DNA of 64,000 nt from assembly GCF_030464885.1 (NCBI RefSeq), contig NZ_JALPRJ010000024.1, positions 1 to 64,000 of the forward strand, written 5' to 3'. Made by a program: the position numbers and the translations under genes. This DNA comes from Caballeronia sp. SEWSISQ10-4 2 (lineage in GTDB: Bacteria > Pseudomonadota > Gammaproteobacteria > Burkholderiales > Burkholderiaceae). Shown here piece after piece: positions 56,131-64,000 of the stretch. A model generated the notes under the pieces. That model had not been told where the DNA came from. It searched no databases and was given only the letters and a program-made list of their open reading frames with translations. Within the stretch, counting starts at the first letter, position 1; each line of letters opens with the position of its first letter.

Positions 56131-56670
56131 ATGAAATTTCTGTTCGATCTGTTTCCGATCCTCCTCTTCTTCGTCGCATTCAAGATCTGGGGCATCTACA
56201 CCGCAACCGCTGTCGCGATTGTCGCCACGCTCGTGCAGATTGCGTGGGTCGCGTTCCGGCATCGCAAAGTTGACCCTATGCTGTGGGTGAGCCTCGGGGT
56301 CGTGGTCGTGTTCGGCGGCGCGACGCTCGTGCTGCATAACGATACGTTCATCAAGTGGAAACCTACCGCGCTCTACTGGCTCTTCGCCGGCGCGCTGATT
56401 GTGTCGCAGGTCGGTTTTGGCAAGAACCTCATTGAAGCGATGATGGGCAAGCAGATCGTGTTGCCGCATCGCGTGTGGGGCCAGTTGAATCTCGCCTGGG
56501 CCGTGTTCTTTGCGATCCTCGGCGTGGTCAACCTGTTCGTCGCCTTCAACTACACCACCGATCAGTGGGTCAACTTCAAGCTGTTCGGCGCGACCGGGTG
56601 TTTGGTGGTGTTTATCGTCGCGCAGAGTTTGTGGCTCGCGAAGTACATGAAAGAGGACGAAGGGAAATGA
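56131..56670 (+). CDS. yciB: Inner-membrane septation protein YciB/IspZ
   Basis: This 179-residue protein has about five membrane helices ([26 protein letters not shown] at the start). It is the YciB/IspZ family involved in cell division and envelope synthesis. The typical [28 protein letters not shown] block is present. No strong ribosome site; start chosen by homology. Its TGA overlaps the bolA start. Confidence 0.92.
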   Translation: MKFLFDLFPILLFFVAFKIWGIYTATAVAIVATLVQIAWVAFRHRKVDPMLWVSLGVVVVFGGATLVLHNDTFIKWKPTALYWLFAGALIVSQVGFGKNLIEAMMGKQIVLPHRVWGQLNLAWAVFFAILGVVNLFVAFNYTTDQWVNFKLFGATGCLVVFIVAQSLWLAKYMKEDEGK

Positions 56671-56990
56671 GCGATCCCGGTTTTATCGAGAACTTCGTCA
56701 ACGCGTCCGCTGAAGGCAAGATCGCCTATCTTGAAGCGCGGCTTAACGCGGCGCTCGCGGCCGACTCGGTGCATATCGACGACGACAGCGCGGCGCACGC
56801 CGGCCATGCCGGAGCCTCGGCGGGCAGCCACTATACGGTCACTATCGTGGCTGCCCGATTCGCCGGGAAGCCACGCGTGGCGCGGCACCGGCTGGTGTAT
56901 GATGCGCTGGCCGATGAGCTGCGGCAGGGAATTCATGCACTCGCCATCAAGGCTTTTACACCCGAAGAATTCGCAGAACAGTTCGAGTGA
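56667..56990 (+). CDS. BolA/IbaG-family protein
   Basis: This 107-residue protein has a BolA-type KH-like fold ([28 protein letters not shown]) with the conserved His used for [2Fe-2S] sharing with monothiol glutaredoxins. Starts in an ATGA overlap with yciB. The N-terminal 55 residues include an Ala/Gly/His-rich insert ([14 protein letters not shown]). Confidence 0.88.
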   Translation: MSDPGFIENFVNASAEGKIAYLEARLNAALAADSVHIDDDSAAHAGHAGASAGSHYTVTIVAARFAGKPRVARHRLVYDALADELRQGIHALAIKAFTPEEFAEQFE

Positions 56991-57064
56991 CCGGGTGACC
57001 GTCCCTCAGCTCAGTTGTGCTTTCAGCCAAGATTCCCAGCCCTCGTTCTGATCAGGAACTATTG

Positions 57065-57847
57065 ATGATTTTGAAAAATCCCCGTATCTGGGTGCTGCTG
57101 GCCGCGTTTGCGGCGGTGCCTGTGTTTGCTCAGAACATTGCCGTGGTGAACGGCACGCCGATTCCCAAGTCCCGCGTGGACGCTCTCGTTGCGCAACTCG
57201 TTCAGCAAGGTCAGCAGGACACGCCGCAATTGCAGGCGGCCGTGCGTCAAGAGCTGGTGAATCGCGAGATCCTGATGCAGGAAGCCATGCGGCGCGGTAT
57301 TGCCACGCGTCCTGAGGTGAAGGCGCAGATTGCGGTGGCTCAGCAGACCGTGGTATTGCGGGCGTTGATCGAAGATTTCGTGAAGACCAATGCACCGACC
57401 GACGCTGAAATCAAGGCGCGTTACGACGATATGGTGAAGCAAGTCGGTGGTGGCAAGGAATATCACCTGCACCATATCCTCGTAGCCGATGAAGCCCAGG
57501 CGAAGGACTTGATCGCGAAGATCAAGGCTGGCGCGAGCTTTGAAGATCTGGCGAAGCAGTATTCGAAAGATCCGGGATCGGGCAAAAATGGCGGCGATCT
57601 GGATTGGTCGAGCCCGCAGGCTTACGTGCCGGAGTTCGGCGCGGCGGCCGAGAAGCTGAAGAAGGGCGAGATGACGGATACGCCGGTGAAGACGCAGTTC
57701 GGCTGGCACATCATTCGGTTGGACGATATTCGCGATGTTGCGCCCCCGCCGCTTGAGCAGGTCAAGGATCAGATTGCGAAGCAGATTCAGCAGGAAAAGC
57801 TGCAGGCCTTTGAAGAAGGTTTGCAGAAGAAGGCTGTTATCAAGTAA
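57065..57847 (+). CDS. Periplasmic peptidylprolyl isomerase (parvulin/PpiC type)
   Basis: This 260-residue exported foldase has a signal peptide (RIWVLLAAFAAVPVFA), an N-terminal SurA-like helical chaperone part (residues 30-130), and a parvulin domain (EYHLHHILVADEAQAKDLIAKIKAGASFEDLAKQYSKDPGSGKNGGDL ... TQFGWHIIRLDD). It speeds proline isomerisation in exported proteins. Three copies of a 9-bp unit overlap its stop. Confidence 0.93.
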   Translation: MILKNPRIWVLLAAFAAVPVFAQNIAVVNGTPIPKSRVDALVAQLVQQGQQDTPQLQAAVRQELVNREILMQEAMRRGIATRPEVKAQIAVAQQTVVLRALIEDFVKTNAPTDAEIKARYDDMVKQVGGGKEYHLHHILVADEAQAKDLIAKIKAGASFEDLAKQYSKDPGSGKNGGDLDWSSPQAYVPEFGAAAEKLKKGEMTDTPVKTQFGWHIIRLDDIRDVAPPPLEQVKDQIAKQIQQEKLQAFEEGLQKKAVIK

Positions 57848-57868
57848 TTGAAGTAATTGAAGTAATTG
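57842..57868 (+). repeat. Threefold 9-bp repeat over the foldase stop codon
   Basis: AAGTAATTG occurs at 57842, 57851 and 57860. The first copy contains the terminator codon TAA, so the gene has three in-phase stops. Likely replication slippage. Confidence 0.8.
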
Positions 57869-57887
57869 TCGGCTTTTTGCCGATGTG

Positions 57888-57923
57888 AAAAAGCCCCGCT
57901 GGTTTGCACCAGCGGGGCTTTTT
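57888..57923. terminator. Bidirectional intrinsic terminator between foldase and purL
   Basis: A perfect 16-bp stem (AAAAAGCCCCGCTGGT with ACCAGCGGGGCTTTTT, loop TTGC) with A- and T-runs serves both convergent genes. Confidence 0.92.
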
Positions 57924-57987
57924 CATTGGGCTTTCAGTCCCTTAGTTGATGCCCTTGTTTGGTTAGCCAAGGGCACCCGCTCCATCT

Positions 57988-60900
57988 TTATCCGACCCAG
58001 CGCCGCGCGTTCTGGAACACGCGCAGCCACGGGCTTGCGTCTGCAGTCCAATCCCCTGGCGTCCAGCTCATCTGCACATTCCTGTGCACACGCTCCATAT
58101 GCGGCATCAGCACGGTGAAGCGCCCATCGGGCGTCGTCACCGACGTAATCCCCTGCGGCGAGCCATTCGGATTAAACGGATAACGCTCGGTAGCAGCGCC
58201 CTGGTTATCGACGAAACGCATGGCGACTAGAGCGTTTGCCGAATCGCCTTGCTGCGAGAAATCCGCGAAGCCTTCACCGTGCGCAACCGCGACTGGAATT
58301 CGCGAGCCTTCCATCCCGGCGAAGAATATCGACGGGGAGCTTTGTACTTCAACCGATGAAAAGCGTGCCTCGAATTGCTCCGACTTGTTGCGCGTGAACT
58401 TCGGCCATGCATCGGCGCCGGGAATCATCGAAGCGAGGCTGCTCATCATCTGGCAACCGTTGCAAATGCCCAGCGCAAAGGTATCGGTGCGGCCGAAGAA
58501 CTCGGCGAACATGTCCGCAAGCCGCGGATTGAAGCGGATGGTCTTCGCCCAGCCCTCGCCTGCGCCGAGCACGTCGCCGTAGGAGAAACCACCACACGCC
58601 ACTGCGCCCGCGAAGTCAGCCAACGTAACGCGGCCTTCCAGCAAATCGCTCATGTGAACGTCGTGCGTATCGAAGCCCGAGCGGTCAAATGCGTAAGCCG
58701 TTTCCAGATGCGAATTGACGCCCTGCTCGCGCAAGATTGCAACGCACGGACGCGCGCCTTTGCCAACAAACGGAGCCGATACATCCTGCGCCGCATCGAA
58801 AGTCAAAACCGGCGAAATGCCCGGATCTGCAGGGTCGAGCAACGCATCATATTCAGCATCGGCGCAGGCGGGGTTATCGCGTAACCGGGCAATGCGCCAG
58901 CTCACTTCGCTCCACGCACGCTGCAAATCATGGCGCGGGGCGTCGAAGATCTTCTTCGCGTCGCGATAGATTTCAATGGTGTCACGCTCGTTCGGCTTGC
59001 CTATCACTTCCGAACACGCTGACAGCCCGTGTTCGCGCAACGCAGCCAGCACAGCATCGCGATCCGCCAGAGGCACCTGGATCACGCCACCCAACTCCTC
59101 GGCGAACAACGCGCGAATGGTCCGGTCCTCACGACGCCCGCTGGTCTGCTTCGCCCAGTCCTTGGCATCGCCGTAATCGGATTCGTGGCTGGGATCGAGT
59201 ATCAGCATGTCCACATTCAGCGACACACCCACGTGCCCGGCAAACGCCATTTCGCAGACAGTGGCCCAAAGGCCGCCATCGGAACGATCGTGATACGCGA
59301 GCAATTTGCCTGCTGCGTTGAGCGACTGGATCGCGTTGAAGAAGCGCTTGAGGTCCTCGGCATCATCGACGTCAGGAACCGTGTCGCCGATCTGCTGCGT
59401 CACCTGCGCCAAAATGCTGCCGCCGAGACGGTTCTTGCCGCGACCCAGGTCGATAGAGATCAGCACCGTATCCGTGCCACGCTGCAACTGCGGCGTGAGC
59501 TGGCGACGTACATCTTCAACCGGCGCGAACGCCGAAATGATCAGAGACACCGGCGACACCACTTCCTTCGCCGCGCCCGTGGCGTCCTGCCACTTGGTGC
59601 GCATCGACAGCGAATCCTTGCCGACTGGAATACTGATACCGAGCGCCGGGCACAATTCCATGCCGATGGCCTTCACGGTGTCAAACAGCGCTGCGTCTTC
59701 GCCAGGACTGCCGCATGCAGCCATCCAGTTAGCGGAAAGCTTCAGCTTGTTCAACGATTCGATGGGTGCCGCCGCAATGTTCGTCACCGCTTCGCCCACG
59801 GCCATGCGGCCCGACGCCGGTGCATCGATAACAGCCAACGGCGTGCGCTCGGCGATGGTCATCGCTTCGCCGCGGAAGCCCGCGTAATCCATCGTGGTGA
59901 TTGCGCAATCGGCGACGGGCACTTGCCACGGGCCGACCATCTGATCGCGCGCGGTCGTGCCGCCCACCGACCGATCCCCAATCGTGATCAAGAACGACTT
60001 GCTGGCAACCGTCGGGTGCTTGAGCACGCTGACCGCGATCTCCGACAACACCAAACCGGTCACATCGACGGGTTCAAACTTCAAGACTTCGCGCTTCACG
60101 TCGCGATGCATCTTTGGCGTCTTGCCGAGCAGGACTTCCATGGGCATATCGACGGGTTCGAGCTTTTCGTCCGCACTCTTCAAGTCGTCGATCAACTGCA
60201 ACTGGCGTTCTTCCGTAGCCACACCGACCACTGCCACCGGGCAGCGTTCACGCGTGCAGATGGCTTCGAAGGCCGGGAGGCTTTCCGGCGCGATCGCGAG
60301 AACGTAGCGTTCCTGCGCCTCGTTCGACCAGATTTCACGCGGCGACAAACCGGATTCTTCAAGCTGCACACGACGCAGTTCGAAACGCGCGCCCTTGTCC
60401 GCCCCATCGACCAGTTCAGGAAACGCATTCGACAACCCGCCCGCGCCCACGTCGTGGATGCTCAGAATCGGGTTTTCAGCGCCCAACTGCCAGCATGCGT
60501 TGATCACTTCCTGTGCGCGCCGCTGGATTTCCGGGTTGCCGCGCTGGACGGAATCGAAGTCGAGTTGCGCGGTGTTCGCGCCGGTCGCCATTGAGCTCGC
60601 TGCGCCGCCACCCATGCCGATACGCATGCCCGGACCGCCGATCTGGATCAGCAGCGATCCCGCCGGCAGATCCATCTTGTGCGTGTGCTGGTCCGAGATA
60701 TTGCCGATGCCGCCCGCGATCATGATCGGCTTGTGATAACCCCGCACGCGCCCGGCGGCGTTTTGCTCATAAGCGCGGAAATAGCCGCCCAGATTGGGTC
60801 GGCCAAACTCGTTATTAAACGCAGCCGCGCCGATCGGGCCATCGATCATGATCTGCAACGGCGAAGCAATGCGCTCCGGCCGTCCATACGGCTCATGGGC

Positions 60901-62046
60901 ATCGGAGGGATTGCGCTGCGGCACCGGCACGGCGCTGTCGCGGGCGTTTTCCCACGGCTGGCGTGCATCGGGCAAGTCCAGGTTCGATACCGTGAAACCC
61001 GCCAGACCCGCTTTCGGACGCGCGCCGCGACCGGTTGCGCCTTCGTCGCGGATCTCGCCGCCCGAGCCCGTCGCGGCGCCCGCAAACGGCGAAATGGCGG
61101 TCGGGTGGTTATGCGTCTCGACCTTCATCAACGTGTGCGTCAATTCGGTGTGACGACCGTAATGCTCGTTCGAACCGCGCGGGAACCAGCGCTCGGCCGT
61201 GCCGCCTTCCATGATCGCCGAGTTATCCGAATACGCGACAATCGTGCCGGCGTGATTTAGCTTCTCGGTGTTGCGGATCATGTTGAAGAGCGAAATGTCC
61301 TGCGGCTCGCCGTCGATGGTCCACTGCCCGTTGAAAATCTTGTGGCGGCAGTGTTCGCTGTTGGCCTGCGCGAACATCATCAATTCGACGTCGGTCGGGT
61401 TGCGCTGCAACTGCTTGAACGAATCAACGAGATAGTCGATTTCGTCTTCCGCGAGCGCCAGGCCCAGTTCGGCGTTCGCCGTCTCCAGCGCGCCGCGGCC
61501 GCGGCCGAGGATATCGACGGCTTGCAACGGCTGGGCCGGCAGTTCGTCGAAGAGATGCAGCGCGTGGTCCCGCGACGGCGCTACGCTTTCGGTCATCCGG
61601 TCATGCAACGCGGCGGCGACCGCCGTGCGCTCTTGCTCGCTCAACGCCTTCTTGCCGCCGATGCCGGTTCCGAGCAATCCGCCCTTCAGCAAAACTGTAT
61701 ATTCGATGCCGCGCTCGATCCGGCGGACCTGCGCGAGGCCGCAGTGATGCGCGATATCTGTCGCTTTACTCGCCCACGGCGACACCGTGCCGAAACGCGG
61801 CACAACCATGAAGGTTTCGTGTGCGCCTCGTTCGGTTGTTGCCTCAAACGGCGTGCCGTAGTGCATCAGCGCGTGGATGCGGTTGCTGTCCTCATCGGAG
61901 AGCGGTTCGGTCGAGTTGACGAAATGCAGATACTGGCCGCGCACGCCGACAATATTCGGGTCGATGCGCGTCAATGTTTCGAGCAGGCGGGTTTGACGGA
62001 AATCGGAGAGGGCCGAAGCGCCGGGGAAACACGAGAAGTGGGCCAT
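57988..62046 (-). CDS. purL: Phosphoribosylformylglycinamidine synthase
   Basis: This 1352-residue large-type PurL catalyses the fourth step of purine synthesis (FGAR to FGAM, using glutamine and ATP). N-terminal linker and FGAR-binding parts ([18 protein letters not shown]) are followed by two AIR-synthase-like halves ([47 protein letters not shown]) and a C-terminal glutaminase domain with nucleophile Cys in [10 protein letters not shown] and the AHGEG His. Length fits the proteobacterial enzyme (about 1295-1350). The start at 62046 is by homology; the open frame upstream lies opposite dadA and is an artefact of GC bias. Confidence 0.96.
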   Translation of the reverse strand: MAHFSCFPGASALSDFRQTRLLETLTRIDPNIVGVRGQYLHFVNSTEPLSDEDSNRIHALMHYGTPFEATTERGAHETFMVVPRFGTVSPWASKATDIAHHCGLAQVRRIERGIEYTVLLKGGLLGTGIGGKKALSEQERTAVAAALHDRMTESVAPSRDHALHLFDELPAQPLQAVDILGRGRGALETANAELGLALAEDEIDYLVDSFKQLQRNPTDVELMMFAQANSEHCRHKIFNGQWTIDGEPQDISLFNMIRNTEKLNHAGTIVAYSDNSAIMEGGTAERWFPRGSNEHYGRHTELTHTLMKVETHNHPTAISPFAGAATGSGGEIRDEGATGRGARPKAGLAGFTVSNLDLPDARQPWENARDSAVPVPQRNPSDAHEPYGRPERIASPLQIMIDGPIGAAAFNNEFGRPNLGGYFRAYEQNAAGRVRGYHKPIMIAGGIGNISDQHTHKMDLPAGSLLIQIGGPGMRIGMGGGAASSMATGANTAQLDFDSVQRGNPEIQRRAQEVINACWQLGAENPILSIHDVGAGGLSNAFPELVDGADKGARFELRRVQLEESGLSPREIWSNEAQERYVLAIAPESLPAFEAICTRERCPVAVVGVATEERQLQLIDDLKSADEKLEPVDMPMEVLLGKTPKMHRDVKREVLKFEPVDVTGLVLSEIAVSVLKHPTVASKSFLITIGDRSVGGTTARDQMVGPWQVPVADCAITTMDYAGFRGEAMTIAERTPLAVIDAPASGRMAVGEAVTNIAAAPIESLNKLKLSANWMAACGSPGEDAALFDTVKAIGMELCPALGISIPVGKDSLSMRTKWQDATGAAKEVVSPVSLIISAFAPVEDVRRQLTPQLQRGTDTVLISIDLGRGKNRLGGSILAQVTQQIGDTVPDVDDAEDLKRFFNAIQSLNAAGKLLAYHDRSDGGLWATVCEMAFAGHVGVSLNVDMLILDPSHESDYGDAKDWAKQTSGRREDRTIRALFAEELGGVIQVPLADRDAVLAALREHGLSACSEVIGKPNERDTIEIYRDAKKIFDAPRHDLQRAWSEVSWRIARLRDNPACADAEYDALLDPADPGISPVLTFDAAQDVSAPFVGKGARPCVAILREQGVNSHLETAYAFDRSGFDTHDVHMSDLLEGRVTLADFAGAVACGGFSYGDVLGAGEGWAKTIRFNPRLADMFAEFFGRTDTFALGICNGCQMMSSLASMIPGADAWPKFTRNKSEQFEARFSSVEVQSSPSIFFAGMEGSRIPVAVAHGEGFADFSQQGDSANALVAMRFVDNQGAATERYPFNPNGSPQGITSVTTPDGRFTVLMPHMERVHRNVQMSWTPGDWTADASPWLRVFQNARRWVG

Positions 62047-62538
62047 TGTCACGGTGCTTAAATGACGTCGGAGACGCCGAGGCGACGTCGAGACGAGAGA
62101 CGTCGGAGCCGCTTGCGGCAGTGCCGCATTTGGCGGTGAGAAGACCCGGATTATAACCCGGAAGTGTCTCGAAAACGGACCCCCGGCCAAGCTGTGAAAC
62201 GCCCCGAATGAGATGCCCCAATCTCTCAAATGCCGCTGTAATGTTTTTACGAAGGTTCTGCGGTGCGCTTCAGAAGCCTTGCCACGCCTGGGTTTCCCGC
62301 CGCCGGGCGGGGCTTCGGCGCGGTTGCGGCGGACTTCTCGCCATCCCGGCGGCGCGCGATTGGCGCTATCATGGCGCGCTTTCCCCGACCGGCGTAGTCG
62401 TCGCGTAGTTGTCGTTAAACGCCGGTTCGCTTCTTTCGCTTCTCTCACGAGAATCCCGGCGAATCCCGGGCGCCCGGTCACATTCGGGCGCCGGCTCGTG
62501 AACCAGTCTGGTCTTGCGCCTTCGGGCGAGAACGAATC
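62047..62538. other. Divergent region between purL and dadA
   Basis: 492 bases carrying the purL upstream region and the dadA promoter. It contains several GC-rich inverted repeats, for instance around CGGGCGCCCGG at about 62467-62478 and CGGGCGCCGG at about 62486-62496. I could not identify a PurR-type operator or a riboswitch. Confidence 0.35.
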
Positions 62539-63843
62539 ATGGATGTCATCGTCATCGGCGGCGGAATCGCCGGCATCGCCACCGCGTATCAATTGCGTGC
62601 AAACGGGCACCGCGTCTGCGTGGTCGAGCGCCATGCCACCGTTGCGCAGGGCGCGACCTACGGTCATGGCGGCTCCGTGCTGCCCTCGCCGCTCGATGTG
62701 TGGTTCGGACCAACCTTCATGCAGACGCGCCGCGCAGCAAAAACCGGCGTCGTGTTCAAACCCGGCTTCAATTCCGACACCCGCGAGTTCGCGAAGCAAC
62801 TTGCGCTGCTCAAGGATCCCGAGCGTTTCACCGGGCAATACGCGGCGTTGCGGCCGCTGGTGGAGATATCGCGCGATGTCATCGCAGATATCGACACGAG
62901 ATACGCGCTCGATTACGAACAGCGCACCGGCGTGCTGCACGTATTCCGCGATGCACGCGATCTCGAACTGGCGCAGTCGGCCATTGCGTTGCTGCAGCGC
63001 TTCGAGACGCCGCACAAGATGCTGACGCCCGCCGAATGCGTGGCCGCCGAACCGTCCATTCCCGACGATCCGCCGCTCGCTGGCGGCGTGTTGCTCGGCG
63101 ATGCCCGCACCGCCAATTGCCCGTTGTTCACCAAGTTGCTGAAGCAGGCGCTGGAAGACAGCGGCGTGCAGTTTCAGCTTGGCCGCGAAGTGACGGCAAT
63201 CCGCGCCGATGCCCAGCGCGCCGCCGTGGAACTCGGGCCGCGCGCAGGTGAAGTCGATGGCAAAGGCCGCAAGTCCCGCGATGTGGAACTGATCGGCGCC
63301 GATGCCATCGTCGTGGCGGCTGGTACCGGCACGCCGGCGTTGCTGGCGACGCTGGGAATCGCGTTGCCCTTGCACCCGCTGCGCCTGCACACGCTGACCG
63401 CGCCGATTGCTTACGAGGAGCGCGCGCCGCACATTACGGTCGTCGATTCGGTGAAACGCATCACGATGACGCGGATCAACCAGCGCATGCGCGTGACGGG
63501 TGGCGCGGTGCTGGAGAGCGTGGCCAAGGCGCACAAGCCGATGACCGAAAGCATGACGCGCCGCGCTCTGGCGCTGCTCGGCCAGGCGACGCACGACTGG
63601 ATTCCGGGGGCGGCGAAGGTATCGGCGGCGCGGGCATGGGACGGCATCCGGCTTATCTCGCCCGATGGTTTGCCCGTGGTGAGCCCGAGCGCGCACGCCC
63701 GCCTGTTCGTCAATGCGGCGCATGGTCCGGCGGGCTGGGGCATCGCTTGCGGGGCCGCTAAAGTGATCGCGGCGATGGTCTCCGGGACCACGCCCGACGT
63801 GCCCGCCGAAACGCTGAGCGCGTTGCGGATGGATCGGTTCTAG
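62539..63843 (+). CDS. dadA: FAD-dependent D-amino-acid dehydrogenase-like protein
   Basis: This 434-residue DadA-type oxidoreductase deaminates D-amino acids and passes electrons to the respiratory chain. FAD-binding motif [27 protein letters not shown] at residues 5-31, [17 protein letters not shown], and the C-terminal FAD strand [22 protein letters not shown] (family: GHGTLGWTMACGSG). The last motif departs a little from DadA, so glycine-oxidase-like or other DAO-family activity is possible. GAGAACG upstream of ATG 62539. Confidence 0.85.
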   Translation: MDVIVIGGGIAGIATAYQLRANGHRVCVVERHATVAQGATYGHGGSVLPSPLDVWFGPTFMQTRRAAKTGVVFKPGFNSDTREFAKQLALLKDPERFTGQYAALRPLVEISRDVIADIDTRYALDYEQRTGVLHVFRDARDLELAQSAIALLQRFETPHKMLTPAECVAAEPSIPDDPPLAGGVLLGDARTANCPLFTKLLKQALEDSGVQFQLGREVTAIRADAQRAAVELGPRAGEVDGKGRKSRDVELIGADAIVVAAGTGTPALLATLGIALPLHPLRLHTLTAPIAYEERAPHITVVDSVKRITMTRINQRMRVTGGAVLESVAKAHKPMTESMTRRALALLGQATHDWIPGAAKVSAARAWDGIRLISPDGLPVVSPSAHARLFVNAAHGPAGWGIACGAAKVIAAMVSGTTPDVPAETLSALRMDRF

Positions 63844-63982
63844 GATGATTTGACGGGCATCGGGCACGGCGTTGGCGTTTTAGTGGAAGCAAGGCGCTTC
63901 GCAAATCCCCGGCGTTCGACGCTTGCGGGCATTTGGGCGTGATAATTGCGATGAGTTCACGCACTTCTCTTCCGCTGCCGCC

Positions 63983-64000
63983 ATGACCGACTCCGCCTCA
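63983..64000 (+). CDS. Possible start of a further gene (partial)
   Basis: An ATG at 63983 followed by five open codons (MTDSAS) reaches the window edge. A short frame from ATG 63951 closes at the same place. Too little is visible to assign anything. Confidence 0.25.

Noticed and set aside
59029..60594. Plus-strand 521-codon frame opposite purL
   Set aside because: Shadow of purL; composition unlike any protein family.
62047..63867. Continuous open minus-strand frame extending purL upstream by about 600 codons
   Set aside because: It lies opposite the well-supported dadA gene, has arginine-rich composition typical of GC-rich antisense frames, and purL homology begins at 62046.

Overview
The window is high-GC (about 60-63% by eye) and densely coded. 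Its gene content points to a betaproteobacterium of Burkholderia sensu lato (Burkholderia, Paraburkholderia or Caballeronia): a DUF3331 protein, a PenR/AmpR-type regulator, the mltG-tmk-holB-tatD cluster, the selO-msrB-yciB-bolA-ppiC string and a 1352-residue purL. It reads as ordinary chromosome or chromid sequence with a few scars of mobile DNA. I see no CRISPR array, tRNA, rRNA, prophage or integron.

Layout. 1-1700: end of an IS66-like insertion sequence running off the left edge, whose two reading frames are in phase and separated by an amber codon and a hairpin. 1667-4048: a class C beta-lactamase in noticeably lower-GC DNA, divergent from an AmpR/PenR-like regulator, with a truncated cupin gene between them. 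4066-14433: regulators (two TetR, one LysR), a DUF3331 protein, a tannase-family esterase, an MdtD-like exporter, an aldo/keto reductase, a TetR-controlled two-gene SDR operon and an AI-2E-type membrane protein. 14525-19607: the stress module prkA-yeaH-spoVR. 20288-28475: hydratase, chemoreceptor, and a ribose-type ABC transporter locus that keeps the binding protein, the ATPase and a LacI regulator but has no permease. 29083-37105: PsiF, a SYLF lipoprotein, a GT4 glycosyltransferase with trehalose-phosphate synthase OtsA, an MscS channel, an orphan Rap1a/Tai-like protein and an ankyrin-repeat protein. 37190-43324: tatD, an acetyltransferase, holB, tmk and mltG on the minus strand, divergent from ygfZ and an NRDE protein on the plus strand. 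43372-53694: a long minus-strand run of lipid or acyl-CoA genes (CoA ligase, multifunctional enoyl-CoA hydratase/3-hydroxyacyl-CoA dehydrogenase, thiolase, thioesterase, quinone-type reductase, SDR, esterase, Dabb protein) that also holds a nicotinamidase and a broken RhuM gene. 53871-57847: selO, msrB, yciB, bolA and a PpiC-type foldase. 57988-63843: purL and a divergent D-amino-acid dehydrogenase-like gene.

Most genes are housekeeping or metabolic. The signals that stand out are in the DNA between genes: a phased array of 11-bp repeats resembling DnaA boxes upstream of prkA, a matched pair of TetR operator candidates, a LacI-type operator in the permease-less transporter locus, two short tandem-repeat blocks around a 93-residue unknown protein, an AT-rich gap in the tmk-holB operon, and the hybrid ampR-cupin-ampC junction. 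I do not find a convincing new multi-gene defence or biosynthetic system.
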